Counted from the stretch's first letter, positions 52,114 through 62,744 are shown. The stretch: DNA of 64,000 bases from Glycine soja (GCF_004193775.1 NC_041016.1:34623640-34687639); one strand, 5' to 3'. Numbers and translations: made by a program. Notes: a model not told the origin generated them from the sequence alone.

Positions 52114-54272
52114 TTTTAGTGAAGTATATCACCAAGGGTTTGGGCTTCGCAACACCGCTCCCCTCCGTAGATTGCATGCATATATGCTGCTCTTCTTTTC
52201 CTTCAATGCCGACTTCCAGTCGACCTTGATCTATCATCCGCTGTAACAATTCCTCTACTTCCAAACACGTCTCCATGTCATGCATCTCGCCGGAGTGTAG
52301 CAGACAGGAATCTTCCTTACACCCACTATGGGGAATCACACCTCCTTTTTGTAGGGCCTTAAAGATAAACCTCCTAGGGGTTGCCACATCCCTTAAAGGT
52401 TTAGACCTGTGCGGCCTATCGGATTCAACTGCATTAACTGCTCCCCCTCCATGATTGGCGAGCGGGTTGGTTCTCACATTGGGCCGATCCTCTTGGAAAG
52501 TCAGCCATCCAGCATCCATTAAATGTTGGACCTTGTATTTAAGGGCCAAGCATTTTTCGACGGAATGCCCCGGGACACCCCCATGGTACTTGCAAGTTGC
52601 GTTAGGGTCATACCACTTCGGGAAAGGGGGTTCGAGGACCCTTCCGGGAGTTACCACGGCCAAATGATTGGCGATGAGGGATGGCAGAAGATCTTCGTAC
52701 GTCATTGGGAGTGGGGTGAATTCCGGAAATGGCCTCGGAGGGAAGTTCCTTGTCGTGTTGGAATTACCGGCCGGTCGAGTCGTGTTCGGAGTTGGAACTT
52801 GGGGAGCTTCCCTCTGGGTGGGTGCCTTAGGTTGCACGGGTGTTGAACTAGAGGTATTCCCAGTATGAGCTGAGAAGCTTGGGTGATGTTGCGCGTACTG
52901 ATGGGTACCATGAGGTGTTTGCTGGGTTTTCACCCACGCGGGTGTTGAAGAGACGGCATGGGCATCTCCCTCCTTCCTTTTTGCCCCTGTTGCCCCGATT
53001 CTTTTGGCATTCGCGTTTGTGGAGGAAACGTAATCAAACTTTCCTCTTTTCAATCCAACCTCGATTCTTTCCCCGGCAAACACCAGATCCGCAAAGCTGG
53101 ACGGCATGTAACCCACTAGCTTCTCATAGTAGAACACTGGCAGAGTGTCTACCATCATGGTGATCATCTCTCTCTCAACCATGGGAGGAGCTACTTGTGC
53201 CGCCAAATCCCTCCATCGCTGCGCATATTCTTTAAAGGTTTCACCCTCTTTCTTGAACATATTCTGCAGTTGAGTACGGTCAGGAGCCATATCAGAATTG
53301 TACTGATACTGCCTTAGGAAGGCGGTAATCAGATCCTTCCAAGTACGGATACGGGAAGCTTCCAAATTAGTGTACCACACTACCGCAGCTCTGGCCAAGC
53401 TATCCTGAAAGAAGTGTATCAACAGCTTTTCATCTTTAGAGTGGGCGCCCATCTTACGGCAGTACATTTTGAGATGGTTTTTGGGACAAGTCGTCCCTTT
53501 ATACTTGTCGAAGTCCGGCACTTTGAACTTTGGGGGAATAACAACATCGGGTACTAAGCAAAGATCTGTCATGTCTGCAAACGGATAGTCCCCAAATCCT
53601 TCCACAGCCCTCAATCTTTCCTCAAGGAGATCGAGCTTCCTCCTTTCTTCAGTTGCTGGGGGCGGCCCTTCCGTGGACAAAACTATTGGTGATGCNNNNN
53701 NNNNNNNNNNNNNNNNNNNNNNNNNNNNNNNNNNNNNNNNNNNNNNNNNNNNNNNNNNNNNNNNNNNNNNNNNNNNNNNNNNNNNNNNNNNNNNNTGCGA
53801 TGTTGGGTTGAGGCAACGTGCCTGGTGCCGGCCCTTCGGGGATCGGGGGATAGAACTCGACATCCCTTCGAGCATAATCTTGAGGGTCTTTGTGGACTTC
53901 GTCGGGCTGCTGAGGAGGCTCTCTTTCATGGACGGGAGAAGCAATGCGGCCCGCATCTTCTTGCAAGACGGGTGGTGAATAGTTGGGCGGCAATCCATAA
54001 GGGTAAGCCGCTCGGTTGTATCCCAGGTGAGGGCTGCCATCGTGCCCCAGTGTGTCCCTTCCCCGTCCTACTATGTTTGAGGGAGGATGGTGCGTAGTTG
54101 CCAAGAGAGTCGGGTCTGCTTCGGCAGCCGAACTAACAGCGGCGGCGGTGGCCGCGTTCTTCTCTATGAGCTGCTTCATACTTAACATGGCCTCCATCAT
54201 GGAGGCCATTTGTTCTTTCAGAGCCGACATGTCGGCTTTCATCTGTTCCTGCGTCTCCTCTTGATCACCCAT
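52058..54272 (-). pseudogene. gag: gag of element B, with assembly gap
   Basis: The start is the ATG at 54270-54272 (MGDQEETQEQM), aligned with A and E. The N-terminal part runs to the N gap, and the frame differs across the 100 N because the true gap length is unknown. The gag domain lies at about 53640-53030 (KFKVPDFDKYKGTTCP, WYTNLEASRIRTW, RQYQYNSDMAPDR), followed by a Pro/Thr-rich linker. The knuckle CKYHGGVPGHSVEKC is at about 52600-52555, then a second Cys/His stretch (CLLHSGEMHDMETC). The frame ends at 52058. A deletion relative to A near 52100 shifts protease to another frame, so Gag-Pro fusion is broken unless frameshifting occurs. Confidence 0.85.
53696..53795. other. Assembly gap of 100 N in gag of B
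   Basis: Exactly 100 N, probably a gap of unknown size. Confidence 0.98.
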
Positions 54273-54508
54273 CGTTCTAGATTTGGATCTGGTGCGATAG
54301 GGATCCCTTGCGGCGCGTTTAGTTATGGTGTTTTTCCCTAAAAAACCAAACGTGAGGAGTGGGTAAAGAAAGAAAATGCATGCTAGAGATGAAACGTAGG
54401 AGTGATTTGATTTGCACAAGTTTTTTGGAGTAGAAACATGGGACCAACTCATTTTATTTCAAAAAGGAAGTCATATCTAGTCAAGGTCTGAGAGACCATA
54501 CAAGTTTC
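54273..54508 (-). other. Spacer between ORF1 and gag of element B
   Basis: No ORF is supported. It has a T-rich run and TTTAG before gag, as in E (1752-1987). Confidence 0.5.
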
Positions 54509-56358
54509 CTAACGATTTCTAATTATGTGGGCCATTAAGTCTATCATATGTTGACAATAGCCGAGAAGCCCGTGAATCTCTTCGGGGGCGGAGTAGGTGT
54601 CTGCCATCGCTTTGGCCTTGGCTAACAATCGGGGAAGTTCTTGACTCCCGTTCAAGGTAAGAGCAAACCGATCCATCCACATGGTTGCCTCTTGGTGTAA
54701 AGAGTCGATCACCCTTCCTCTAGCCTCTTTTTCCGCGTATACTTGGGCATATTCGTCCGCAATCCTATGCTCGTGGGCCGCGGCTAGACCTAACTCTTCT
54801 TGGTACTTGGCGATGATAGCTAGCATGTTGGTCTCCGTCTCGCATAAACGCTGAGACAAGCTTCTTTTGGACCTTGAACAGGCAACTAACTCCTCTTTCA
54901 AAACCATGCTATGTGCTCGCGACTGGTCCCTTTCTTCCCTTCGCAACTTGAGTTCACTATTGCTACCCCATAGAGCTCCGCGAAATTTGTTCCGGCCATA
55001 CTCTTCCTTGCGAGCCCTCTTGGTCTCTTGTTCATTGCATTCTCTTCCCGTAACCCGGCACACTCCTTCCGAACGTGTGTAGCGGCCAACTTGAACTTCT
55101 CCTTGGCAAGTTTTGCCTTTCCTAACTCGCTTTTGAGAGCTTGGACTTCTTCGTCCTCTTCCGGTGCTTCAAAATTCTCTTCGCTGACGACTTTTAACTT
55201 GGCGAGCCAATCTAAACCTCGTATATGAACTTTCAGCCATTCGTGGTACCCACCAATGATGCCATTACGAATGCCTCTAAGCTCTTGATCTTTCCTTAAC
55301 GGGGTTTCCCATGCCTTATGGATTCTTTGTATAGTCTTGGAATTTTGTGCGCCGAGATCCCTCACAAGGAAAGGGGACATGCTTTCTTCCGTCGGTGCTC
55401 CCCTCATGGGGTACCCTAGTTGTCTTATAGCGAGCGCGGGATTGTAGTTAATACAACCCCTCGTTCCTACCAGCGGAATGTTTGGGTATCTTCCACATGA
55501 GAAAAGGACTCCTTCTTTTCCTTCCTTCCATCGGGGGAACCAACTGATTGTTCTACCTCCTATCCCGGCCAAAAGCTGGTCCCAATCTATTCTCTCCTTT
55601 TCAGTACACGAGCGATGGCTCAGGAGCGGACATGGATGTCTTGTGTCTTGTTGGAACAAGTGCGAAACCAACCAAACACAGAGGGCGGGTAAGCAACAGA
55701 TGATCCGTGCGCTACTCTTTTCGCACCTTCGGTCAAATGTGTCAAATAGATCTGCCAAGACAGCTACCACCGGACTTTCCTTGCTATGGTGGTAGGCAAG
55801 GAAAGCGTCGATTGCTGCTAGGTCTACCAAACCATCCACGTTTGGAAAGAGGACGACCCCAAAAATTAGCAAAGCTAACACATCCATAAACGGGACCCAG
55901 TATCCTTGATTGGCCATACCCCTTGCCTTGTCTTCTAGGTACTTCTGTGGTAGGCCCGCTATGCCGTTCCGAGTCTGTTTTATGCGGTCCAAACCTCTTG
56001 CTGAATCCTTGACCACAGTTGCAATTCTGCTCAAAGAGGGGAGACACCCGGAGGAAAGATATGGTTTTCTTCCCCCGAGAGGACATCCTAGAATTTCCTC
56101 AAATTCTTCAATGGTTGGTACTAATTGGAAGTCTCCGAATGTGAAGCACCTCAAAGGCCGGTCGTAGTATTGGGTAAGTGATACAATGGCTTCTATGGAC
56201 ACCTCTGCTATGGTCAACTCTAAGACCTTTCCGTAAGTCTTGCGGAAGGTTTGCATTTGGAGGGGTTCCATCAACCGCCCTAATTCCTTGATGCTGGTGG
56301 TATCTAGGCTTTTGACCTTGACTTGGTAGAACCTCTTGCTGGTTTGATTTGTTCCCAT
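54509..56358 (-). pseudogene. ORF1 of element B (DUF7745-like plus coiled coil), frameshifted
   Basis: The start is the ATG at 56356-56358 (MGTNQTSKRF), not the upstream Met in the leader, because E has the same start. The globular half (about residues 1-330) carries QYYDRPLRCFTFGDFQ, FEEILGCPLGGRKPY and FPNVDGLVDLAAIDAFLAYHH. The charged coiled-coil half follows and ends in DLMAHIIRNR. Around 55030-55040 a 16-base deletion relative to E shifts the frame, so the C-terminal 170 or so residues are in another frame. This resembles the legume DUF7745 family, and its function is unknown. Confidence 0.83.
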
Positions 56359-57203
56359 GCTTACTAAAGTGAGATAAAAGCTGGTGCAAATCAAAACTCC
56401 GGTATCTCATGGGTGGGATGGATGAATGCATGATGGAATGCATATGACACAGATGCAATCTAGGAAAACGGGGGTCCGGGGAATTTGTCCCCTTCTTAGA
56501 TACGACGTCTAGGGGTAGCGAAATGCCCCAACGCACGTTTTTAAGAAGGCGACACGGACCCTCCGCTGGTTTGTTTACAGTAGGGATCAAGACAGAACCC
56601 ATATGCAATGCCTATGCAAAAGACACAATGCGGGAATGTGCACAGTATGACAATATTTACCGAACATAAGCAAAAGGGTATATGATACTCATGCATGGCA
56701 GTGTGAAAAATGGCATGCAGCGTGTTTGCTTCGTGCCCCTATTTAAGGGACCTATAAGGGAGAGAACTAACTAGGCTTTTAGCAATAATCCCCAAGGTAG
56801 TTGTATCTCTCTTGATGGTTTCTAGAGGTATCATCCCCTTTTGAAGAACATATTGTAGCAGTAGGGACTACTAGCAACAATAGGTTTTCAAAGAGAAAAG
56901 CTCTAGATGAGGGTTCACTGTAATCAAGCAAGTCGGAGACCTAGCATGATCACAGATTCACCTCCACTCCTTATGCTCCCATGAACCCGGGTATAGGGCC
57001 CTTTTTCACTCACAGTGTGTGCAAATAGTGTTGGTGTTTGTGTGCATCAAATGAATAAATATTTACTTCAAGCATACATTTAAAACGCACTAAAAGCAAC
57101 AAAGAGTTTATATACACAAGAACATAATGAAAGGAAACCAACAAAGGGGTAAGTCACGGTAAAACATTGCACAAAATTAAATGGCCTAACTCTCTAAAAA
57201 CAG
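56359..57203 (-). other. 5' leader of element B
   Basis: This untranslated region lies between PBS and ORF1. Its part nearest the LTR includes the conserved block listed next. The part nearest ORF1 shows nothing recognisable. Confidence 0.75.
56818..57001 (-). promoter_or_regulatory. Conserved leader block of B (candidate packaging/dimer signal)
   Basis: It matches 9539-9720 of E. The core 56923-57001 has CAAGCAAGTCGGAGACCTAG, ACCCGGGT and GGGCCC at the same order and spacing. Confidence 0.5.
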
Positions 57204-57221
57204 TCCCCTGTGGAGTCGCCA
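57204..57221 (-). promoter_or_regulatory. Primer-binding site of B (tRNA-Arg type)
   Basis: TGGCGACTCCACAGGGGA on the minus strand lies two bases from the LTR end. Confidence 0.75.
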
Positions 57222-57223
57222 AC

Positions 57224-58885
57224 TGTCGCAACCTACCCTTCGGCGGGAGGGCGACGCGTGACTCGCGGGATGCGTGTTCCACGAAAGGAATACGCGCGGA
57301 GTCGCCACCAACGTTTATTTGAGGAAAACGTCGGAAAAACCGGAAAAGACGTGATCTACGAATTTTTAAGTGAAAGGTTCGGGAGTTGTATTTACGCACG
57401 GGGAAGGTATTAGCACCCCACACGTCCGTCCCAAGGGACGGCAGCCTTTAATCGAATGTGCAAACGTGACTTTGATTTTTACGTTCCCTTTTATGTCCTT
57501 ATATCCTTTTTATATTTTTCCTTTTTTGTGGTCGACAAGGGTGTTTCCCTTTGCTCCTACGTATTCCTCAATTTGAGATGAGAAAATCAGACCTACGTAG
57601 TTCTTTCTTATCAAGTGATTCTTTTTTACTTAAGTGGTGATCATTTTAAGGCGTTGGACCTTAAAAATGATCCATTTTACTTAGTGAGAAATTGAAATGA
57701 CAAACTTCAAAAACCTATTTTTTATGGACGAGCTTGACTAGGCGAGTTGATTTTAGCCTTAGTTTCACTTTAGTTATTAATCAATTCGATTAAGAATGAG
57801 AAATCCCAAAGAGAAAATGTCCGATTGATTTTCCGCTTTATTTTACTAAAAGATGTTTTTTTTAATTATTATATTATTTTTTACCTCTTTTTTTGATTTC
57901 CAACGTGGTTACGGCACGACCGAACGGTCGAAATTCATTTTAACCGAAGTTAACGGATAATACAATTCAAACGTTCGGTGGAAATTTATTTTATTTTTAA
58001 GTTAAGCGAGAAATGACTTAAGTAAAATGGCTTAAGCACGTCAACAGGGGGTATAAAAAGTAAACAAAAAGAGAATAAAAATGCACGAAACACAATGTGG
58101 ACCACTACGGGTACATAGAATGAATCGAAAAGCTTGGTTCGAGGTACTTACCCGTTGAAGATCGAAGAACGATGAAGAACGAATGAAGAACGTCGAAGAA
58201 CGGTCAAAACCTTTGCGAAATTCCTCACGGAAAACGTTACGGAAACGTTTCAGAAGCGCCTCGGCTTAGATTTTCTTTACGGAAACAATATTTCCAAGCA
58301 AATTCGAAAGAGAGAGAAGTGCCTAAGGGGCTGAACCCTTTTCTTCTTCACTTCCTCCCCTATTTATAGCAAAATAGGGGAGGTGGTTGCCGCCCAGCTC
58401 GCCCAGGCGAGCTCAGCTCGCCCAGGCGAGCCAGGTTGCTTCCTCCAGAAGCAACAGCCTTCTGGAGGAATATTCTGGAGGGCCCAAGTGGGCCTGGGTG
58501 CTATTTGCACCCCCATTTTTACTAAGTACACCCCCCTCTGCTTTTTTTTGGTGATTCTTTTTTCGTAAAGTTACGGAAACTTACGAATTTCGTAACGATA
58601 CTTGTTTTCTTTCCGTAATGTTACGGAACCTTGCGGATTACATAATCATCCCCCTTTTGACTTACGGAATGTTGCGGAACCTCACTTAATTATGCAACGA
58701 TGCTTCCATTTGATTTCCGGTGTGTCACGGAAACTTACGGATTGTGCATCAATATTTTTTTGGTTTTTCGGCATGTCCTGGAATTTCACAAATTGCCTAA
58801 TGATGGATGCCAAGCACCTCTCAAGGACCAAAGAAAGGTCGCATGTCATCAAGCAAAGGTCCCCGGACGAAATTAGGGTATGACA
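57224..58885 (-). repeat. 5' LTR of element B, full length
   Basis: The LTR is 1,662 bp, running TGTCATACCC to TTGCGACA on the minus strand. It carries the palindrome pair (58396-58431), a TATA box in an inverted repeat (58357-58380), TTACGGAA-type repeats (58560-58740), the TACGTAG block (57531-57604) and a PBS echo (57298-57307). Confidence 0.95.
58357..58380 (-). promoter_or_regulatory. TATA box of B 5' LTR inside an inverted repeat
   Basis: CCCCTATTT and AAATAGGGG flank the TATA box. The palindrome AGCTCGCCCAGGCGAGCT (58396-58413) lies just upstream in transcription direction, with a second copy at 58414-58431. Confidence 0.7.
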
Positions 58886-58890
58886 GTGCA
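58886..58890. repeat. TSD of element B, right copy (GTGCA)
   Basis: GTGCA directly follows the 5' LTR of B and matches 40458-40462. The 3' UTR of A resumes after it. Confidence 0.95.
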
Positions 58891-59437
58891 GAATTGTCGA
58901 AAGAGAGAATATAAGAGAAGAGAAATAACAACTTGGTTAAGACATGGGGGATGTAAAGTGATCACCTGCTTTAGTTATAAACCAAATCTTTGTGTCCACT
59001 CTTGTTCCACGCCGAACCGAAGAGAAAAGGAAACAGAAAGGGGAAAAGCCTGAACAACCAAAGCCAAATTTCCTACCAAAATCCAACCTTATAAAGTCCT
59101 ATTGATCCATGATGATTGCGCATATTATCTTTGATTTGATGGGAAATGACTTGCAAAGTCAATATAGGACATATTTGTGGTTTGGAATTAGGACGAAATA
59201 CTTGCCTGTGTGAGATTTTATACACCTTGAGCAGCTTTCTTCTATTCGGTTGGACCCAGTGTTTTTTTAGAAACAAAATGATAATTTCTTAAATCTCATT
59301 TTGGGTTATGAGAAATTCTTTCTGCATGCTTTCATTTCTCGTTAGCTACATTGTTTTTCTTCAAAAATGTGTGTTGTTCTAATTGGTTTGGGGGTATGCT
59401 TCTTTGCTAAGCGTGTTTACGTTTTAGTGAAAGATTC
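58891..59437 (+). other. 3' untranslated region of element A, second part
   Basis: This continues 40457. The junction (GACAATGTGCA then GAATTGTCG) matches the uninterrupted B sequence (inverted, around 42440). Part of it (59090-59280) aligns inverted with 42060-42250. No gene is supported. Confidence 0.8.
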
Positions 59438-60405
59438 CAAAGACTATCAATATCAAAGTCTTTTGTCAAGACTATGAAAGTCTTCTTTACTTTTCCAAGA
59501 CTATCAAAGTTTTTTGTCTTGCAAAGACTATCAATGTCTTCTGCTCTTTACATTTTCAAAGACTATCAGAGTCTTTTGTCTTCAATACTATCATAGTCTT
59601 CTTTACATTCCAAAGACTAACAGGGTCCTTTGTCAAGACTATCAAAGTCTTCTTTACTTTTCCAAGACTATCAAAGTCTGTTGTCTTGCAGAGACTATCA
59701 ATGTCTTCTGCACTTTACATTTTCAAAGACTATCATAGTCTTTTGTCTTCAAGACTATCATAGTCTTCTTTACATTCGAAAGACTATCAAAGTCTTTTGT
59801 CAGGACTATCAAAGTCTTCTTTACTTTTCCAAGACTATCAAAGTCTGTTGTCTTCAAAGACTATCAATGTCTTCTGCTCTTTACATTTTCAAAGACTATC
59901 AGAGTCTTTTGTCTTCAATACTATCACATTCTTCTTTACATTCCAAAGACTATCAAAGTCTTTTGTCAAGACTATCAAAGTCTGTTGTCTTGCGGGGACT
60001 ATCAATGTCTTATGCCTTTACTTTTCCAAGACTATCAAAGTCTATTGTCTTGCATAGACTATCAATGTCATCTGCCCTTTACTTTTCAAAGACTATTAGG
60101 GTCTTTTATCTTGCAGGGACTATCAATGTCTTTTGCCTTTACTTTTTCAAGACTATCATAGTTTGTTGTCTTGCGAAGACTATCAATGTCATATGCTCTT
60201 TACTTTGTCAAGACTATCACGGTCTTCTATATATTTCAAAGACTTAAATGTCTTTTGTCAAGACTATCAAAGTCTTCTTCACTTTTCCAAGACTATTAGA
60301 GTCTTTTGTCAAGACTATTAAAGTCTTCTTTACTTTTCAAACACCATCAGAGTCTTTTGTCGAGATGTCAATGTATCCTTTACATTTCAAGACTTCAAGG
60401 TCTTT
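59438..60405 (+). repeat. Tandem array with 167-bp higher-order unit in the 3' UTR of A
   Basis: About 30 copies of a motif like AAGACTATCAAAGTCTT are arranged in units of 167 bp starting at 59466, 59633, 59800 and 59966; later units are irregular. The motif has a 6-bp inverted repeat around ATCAA. ORFs across the array are translations of the repeat, not genes. Hypervariable tandem repeats in the 3' UTR are known for Ogre/Tat elements. Confidence 0.9.
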
Positions 60406-60500
60406 TGTTTCATGTACCTAATACCTCTTACATTCTTTCTTTTGACAGGTTTCACTGCTTGGGTTTTTCAATAGTAGCTGGTCAGATGGCAAGATCGCTA

Positions 60501-60591
60501 GGATGAAATTAGTGTCCTTATCTTTACTTACCTTTTCGTTTTCAATAAAAGATAAGTAAAGAGGGGAAACTATCAGACACTAATTTCATCC
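60501..60591 (+). repeat. Inverted copy of the polypurine tract/LTR junction of A
   Basis: GGATGAAATTAGTGTC (60501-60516) is the exact reverse complement of 60576-60591, which lies just inside the 3' LTR. The adjacent ATCTTTACTTA parallels the polypurine tract (60554-60570) in inverted form. Confidence 0.85.
60554..60570 (+). promoter_or_regulatory. Polypurine tract of A
   Basis: AAGTAAAGAGGGGAAAC directly precedes the 3' LTR start. Confidence 0.75.
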
Positions 60592-61823
60592 GGGGATGAT
60601 CATTTGCAAACATTTTGATTCTTGCTAGCCGAATTAAGCTGCTTGACACCAGTTGCCACACAATACCAAAGGTTTTTTATGTTTCGGTAAAGAATGCAGA
60701 AAATACCCAAAAGGGAGGGCAAAAAGGTTATTTTGGAGCTTTTTCTGACCCCTGGCTTGCCCAGGCTAGCCTTTGGCTCACCTGAGCCCCCAAATAGCTT
60801 AGGGGTGAAGTAACCAGCTCGCCTGGGCGAGCAAGGTTACTTCAGGTTGAAGCAATAACTCGCCTGGGTGAGCTGCTGATCAACCAAGTCCCCTAATTTC
60901 CTATAAATAGGCGTGATGGGGCTGAAGGAAGGAGTTTAACCTTTATATATTGAAAGGATTTAGTGAAATTAAGGAGAAAAAGGAGAAAGAAGAAGAAAAA
61001 ACAAGGTTGAGGCACTTCCGAATTGCAACCATGATCGATTCCTACATTGTTCTTCGTTCGTCAACCGGTTAGTATTTATTTTAAGGTTTTGAATTCGCTC
61101 TATGCACCCTTAGGGGTCCTCCTTGTTGCTTTTCACATCTTCATCTCATTCTTCTACCATTAGTGATCTCGTTTCTTCATGTAAAGCAAATTTCAACCGA
61201 TCATTTGTGTCGTAATCTCATTTTATCCTTGCAAAATAAAATTTCAACCGATCATTTATCTCATATGTTGTCTTTTAATGAGATTTAAAGTAAATATGTT
61301 AAACCAAGATAAAATCAACATGTAATCAAGCTTTCTATCCACAAAAGTCGCTTGAGTCCATTCGAGGTCCAATGCCTTAACGGTCTCTTTTATTTTTATT
61401 GGTTAAAATGAACCTTTCAAAAGGTTAAAATCAACTTTAAGCATAACTTTCTTGCTTTTAAAGAACTACACAGGTCTAAGTTCCTCACCGCGCTTGAGGA
61501 TACATAGGAGCAAGGGCAACACTCTTGTCAACCCAAAAAAGTAAAAAAACACAAAAAAGGAAAAATAAATAAATATTGAAGTCATGATTTTGCACACTCG
61601 ATTAAAGGTTATCGTCTCTTGTGACAGACACGTGGGGTGCTAATACCTTCCCCGAATGTAAATAACTCCCAAACCCTTTTTCTTAAAATTCGCAGACCCC
61701 TTTTTGGTTTTTCTAACGTTTTCCTCGAATAAACGTTGGTGGCGACTCTTGCGCGTTTTCTTTTTTTGGAAGATGCACCCCTGAGTCTCGCCACACCCTT
61801 CCACCGAAGGGTAGGTTGTGATA
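60571..61823 (+). repeat. 3' LTR of element A, decayed
   Basis: It begins TATCAGACACTAATTTC, a diverged TGTCATACCCTAATTTC, and ends GGTTGTGATA, a diverged GGTTGCGACA. Inside are four AGCTCGCC-type palindromes (60753-60874), a TATA box (60901-60910), the TACGTAG block (61463-61532) and a PBS echo (61740-61748). About 1.25 kb. Confidence 0.8.
60901..60910 (+). promoter_or_regulatory. TATA box of A 3' LTR
   Basis: CTATAAATAG lies 27 bp after the last palindrome. Confidence 0.65.
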
Positions 61824-62700
61824 ACGTGTGCTTATCATGGTGGAGCTCCGAGGCATTCCATCAAACATTGTATGGCCTTGAAACATAAGGTGAAAAGTTT
61901 GATTGATGAAAGTTCGTTGAAATTTCAAGAAGACAATCCCAATGTGCGAACTAACTCGCTTGAAATCCATGGGAGTTCTTTAATAAGTGTTCTAGAGGAT
62001 GAGGATACCTGGGAATTGAAGAAAAGGGTGGAGGATGTCTTAACTTCTAAGAGGTTTATCTTGAAAGTGTTGTGCAAAGCCAGTATGGTTGATTGTGAGG
62101 GTAATGAGGAGGATCGGTGCCCGCTGCATCCAAAGACACTTCATGATATGGAAGAATGCTTATTGTTTAAGGAGCTTTTATAGGGTTTGATGAATGATAG
62201 CCGAATTGAAATTAGTCATATGAGGAAAGAGGAAGGTGAGGTGTTTATGTAGTCAAGTGACACCAATATGAATGTACTTAAACCTTTGGTGATTCATTTC
62301 ACTAGAAATGCAACCACCTATATGCCTCAAGGCTTCCAGCCTGTTATTTTGAAGGTCCCATCATCATGCCCGTATAATAGTAACAAAGCAGTATCGTGGA
62401 GACACAATGTATAAGTATCAAAGGGAGGACATAATGTATCCTTCGTGCATGATGGGCATAACGTGTCAACCCCTAAAGTCACAAACATTTCTAGTATCAG
62501 TGGCATGACTCATAGTGGGCATGTTTTTACTTTTCTCGAGTTGCGAGTTGAATCAAAAGATAAAGGTAAAGTAAAGGAGAATGTAACAGAAGTTGAGAAA
62601 ATAGGTCTTATGGTGAATGACAAAGTTCATAGAAAAAAGCCTGAAGGGAAAAGGTGATCGAAGTGGTAATGAAAATTCTAAGTGAGGCGCATCTGGCCGA
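61824..62700 (+). pseudogene. gag: gag C-terminal part of element G
   Basis: It starts inside a zinc-knuckle-like motif (CAYHGGAPRHSIKHC, about 61828-61872), followed by NPNVRTNSLEIHG and a second Cys/His stretch (CPLHPKTLHDMEEC, about 62119-62160), as in A and B. A TAG near 62181, another at about 62251 and frame breaks follow. The KVTNISSISGMTHSG stretch (about 62475) marks the transition to protease. Confidence 0.8.
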
Positions 62701-62744
62701 AAAGAAATATTTGTAGAAGAGGTAACTAAATTTTGAATATTATA

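Larger units (their letters stand above)
40463..58885 (-). mobile_element. Element B: Tat/Ogre-like Ty3/gypsy retrotransposon, 18.4 kb, young but defective
   Basis: Both outer ends and the TSD GTGCA are intact. Read on the minus strand: 5' LTR (57224-58885), PBS, leader, ORF1, gag, protease, 179-bp intron, RT-RNase H-integrase, extra ORF with its own 5'-UTR intron, repeat-rich 3' UTR, and a 3' LTR that has lost its U3 start (40463-41487). Pol and the extra ORF are fully open. ORF1 has a 16-base frameshift deletion, gag and protease are out of frame at their junction, and a 100-N gap lies in gag. The shared LTR part differs by about 5 per kb. B sits in the 3' UTR of A in opposite orientation. 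Confidence 0.93.
11465..61823 (+). mobile_element. Element A: old Tat/Ogre-like Ty3/gypsy retrotransposon hosting E, D, C and B
   Basis: The pieces of A lie at 11465-11754 (leader and gag start), 19955-25947 (gag, protease, RT, RNase H), 35324-40462 (integrase, extra ORF, 3' UTR) and 58886-61823 (3' UTR, tandem array, polypurine tract, 3' LTR). Its 5' LTR and ORF1 must lie left of the window, beyond E. Continuity is shown by B, whose homologous regions run without a break across each insertion point. A has many in-frame stops. At its right end the gag frame of another element (G) begins, so A is itself inserted in G. Confidence 0.85.

Noticed and set aside
57210..57413. 67-codon ORF present in both LTRs of B (also 40449-40652)
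   Set aside because: It spans PBS and U5 on the strand opposite to transcription; its duplication is explained by the LTR.
59630..60247. ORF of 205 codons across the tandem array
   Set aside because: It is a translation of the AAGACTATCAAAGTC repeat; similar ORFs appear in other frames of the array and none has a recognisable domain.
59438..60405. Regularly repeated array resembling a CRISPR locus
   Set aside because: The DNA is from a plant, the intervals are themselves repeats, and no cas gene is present.
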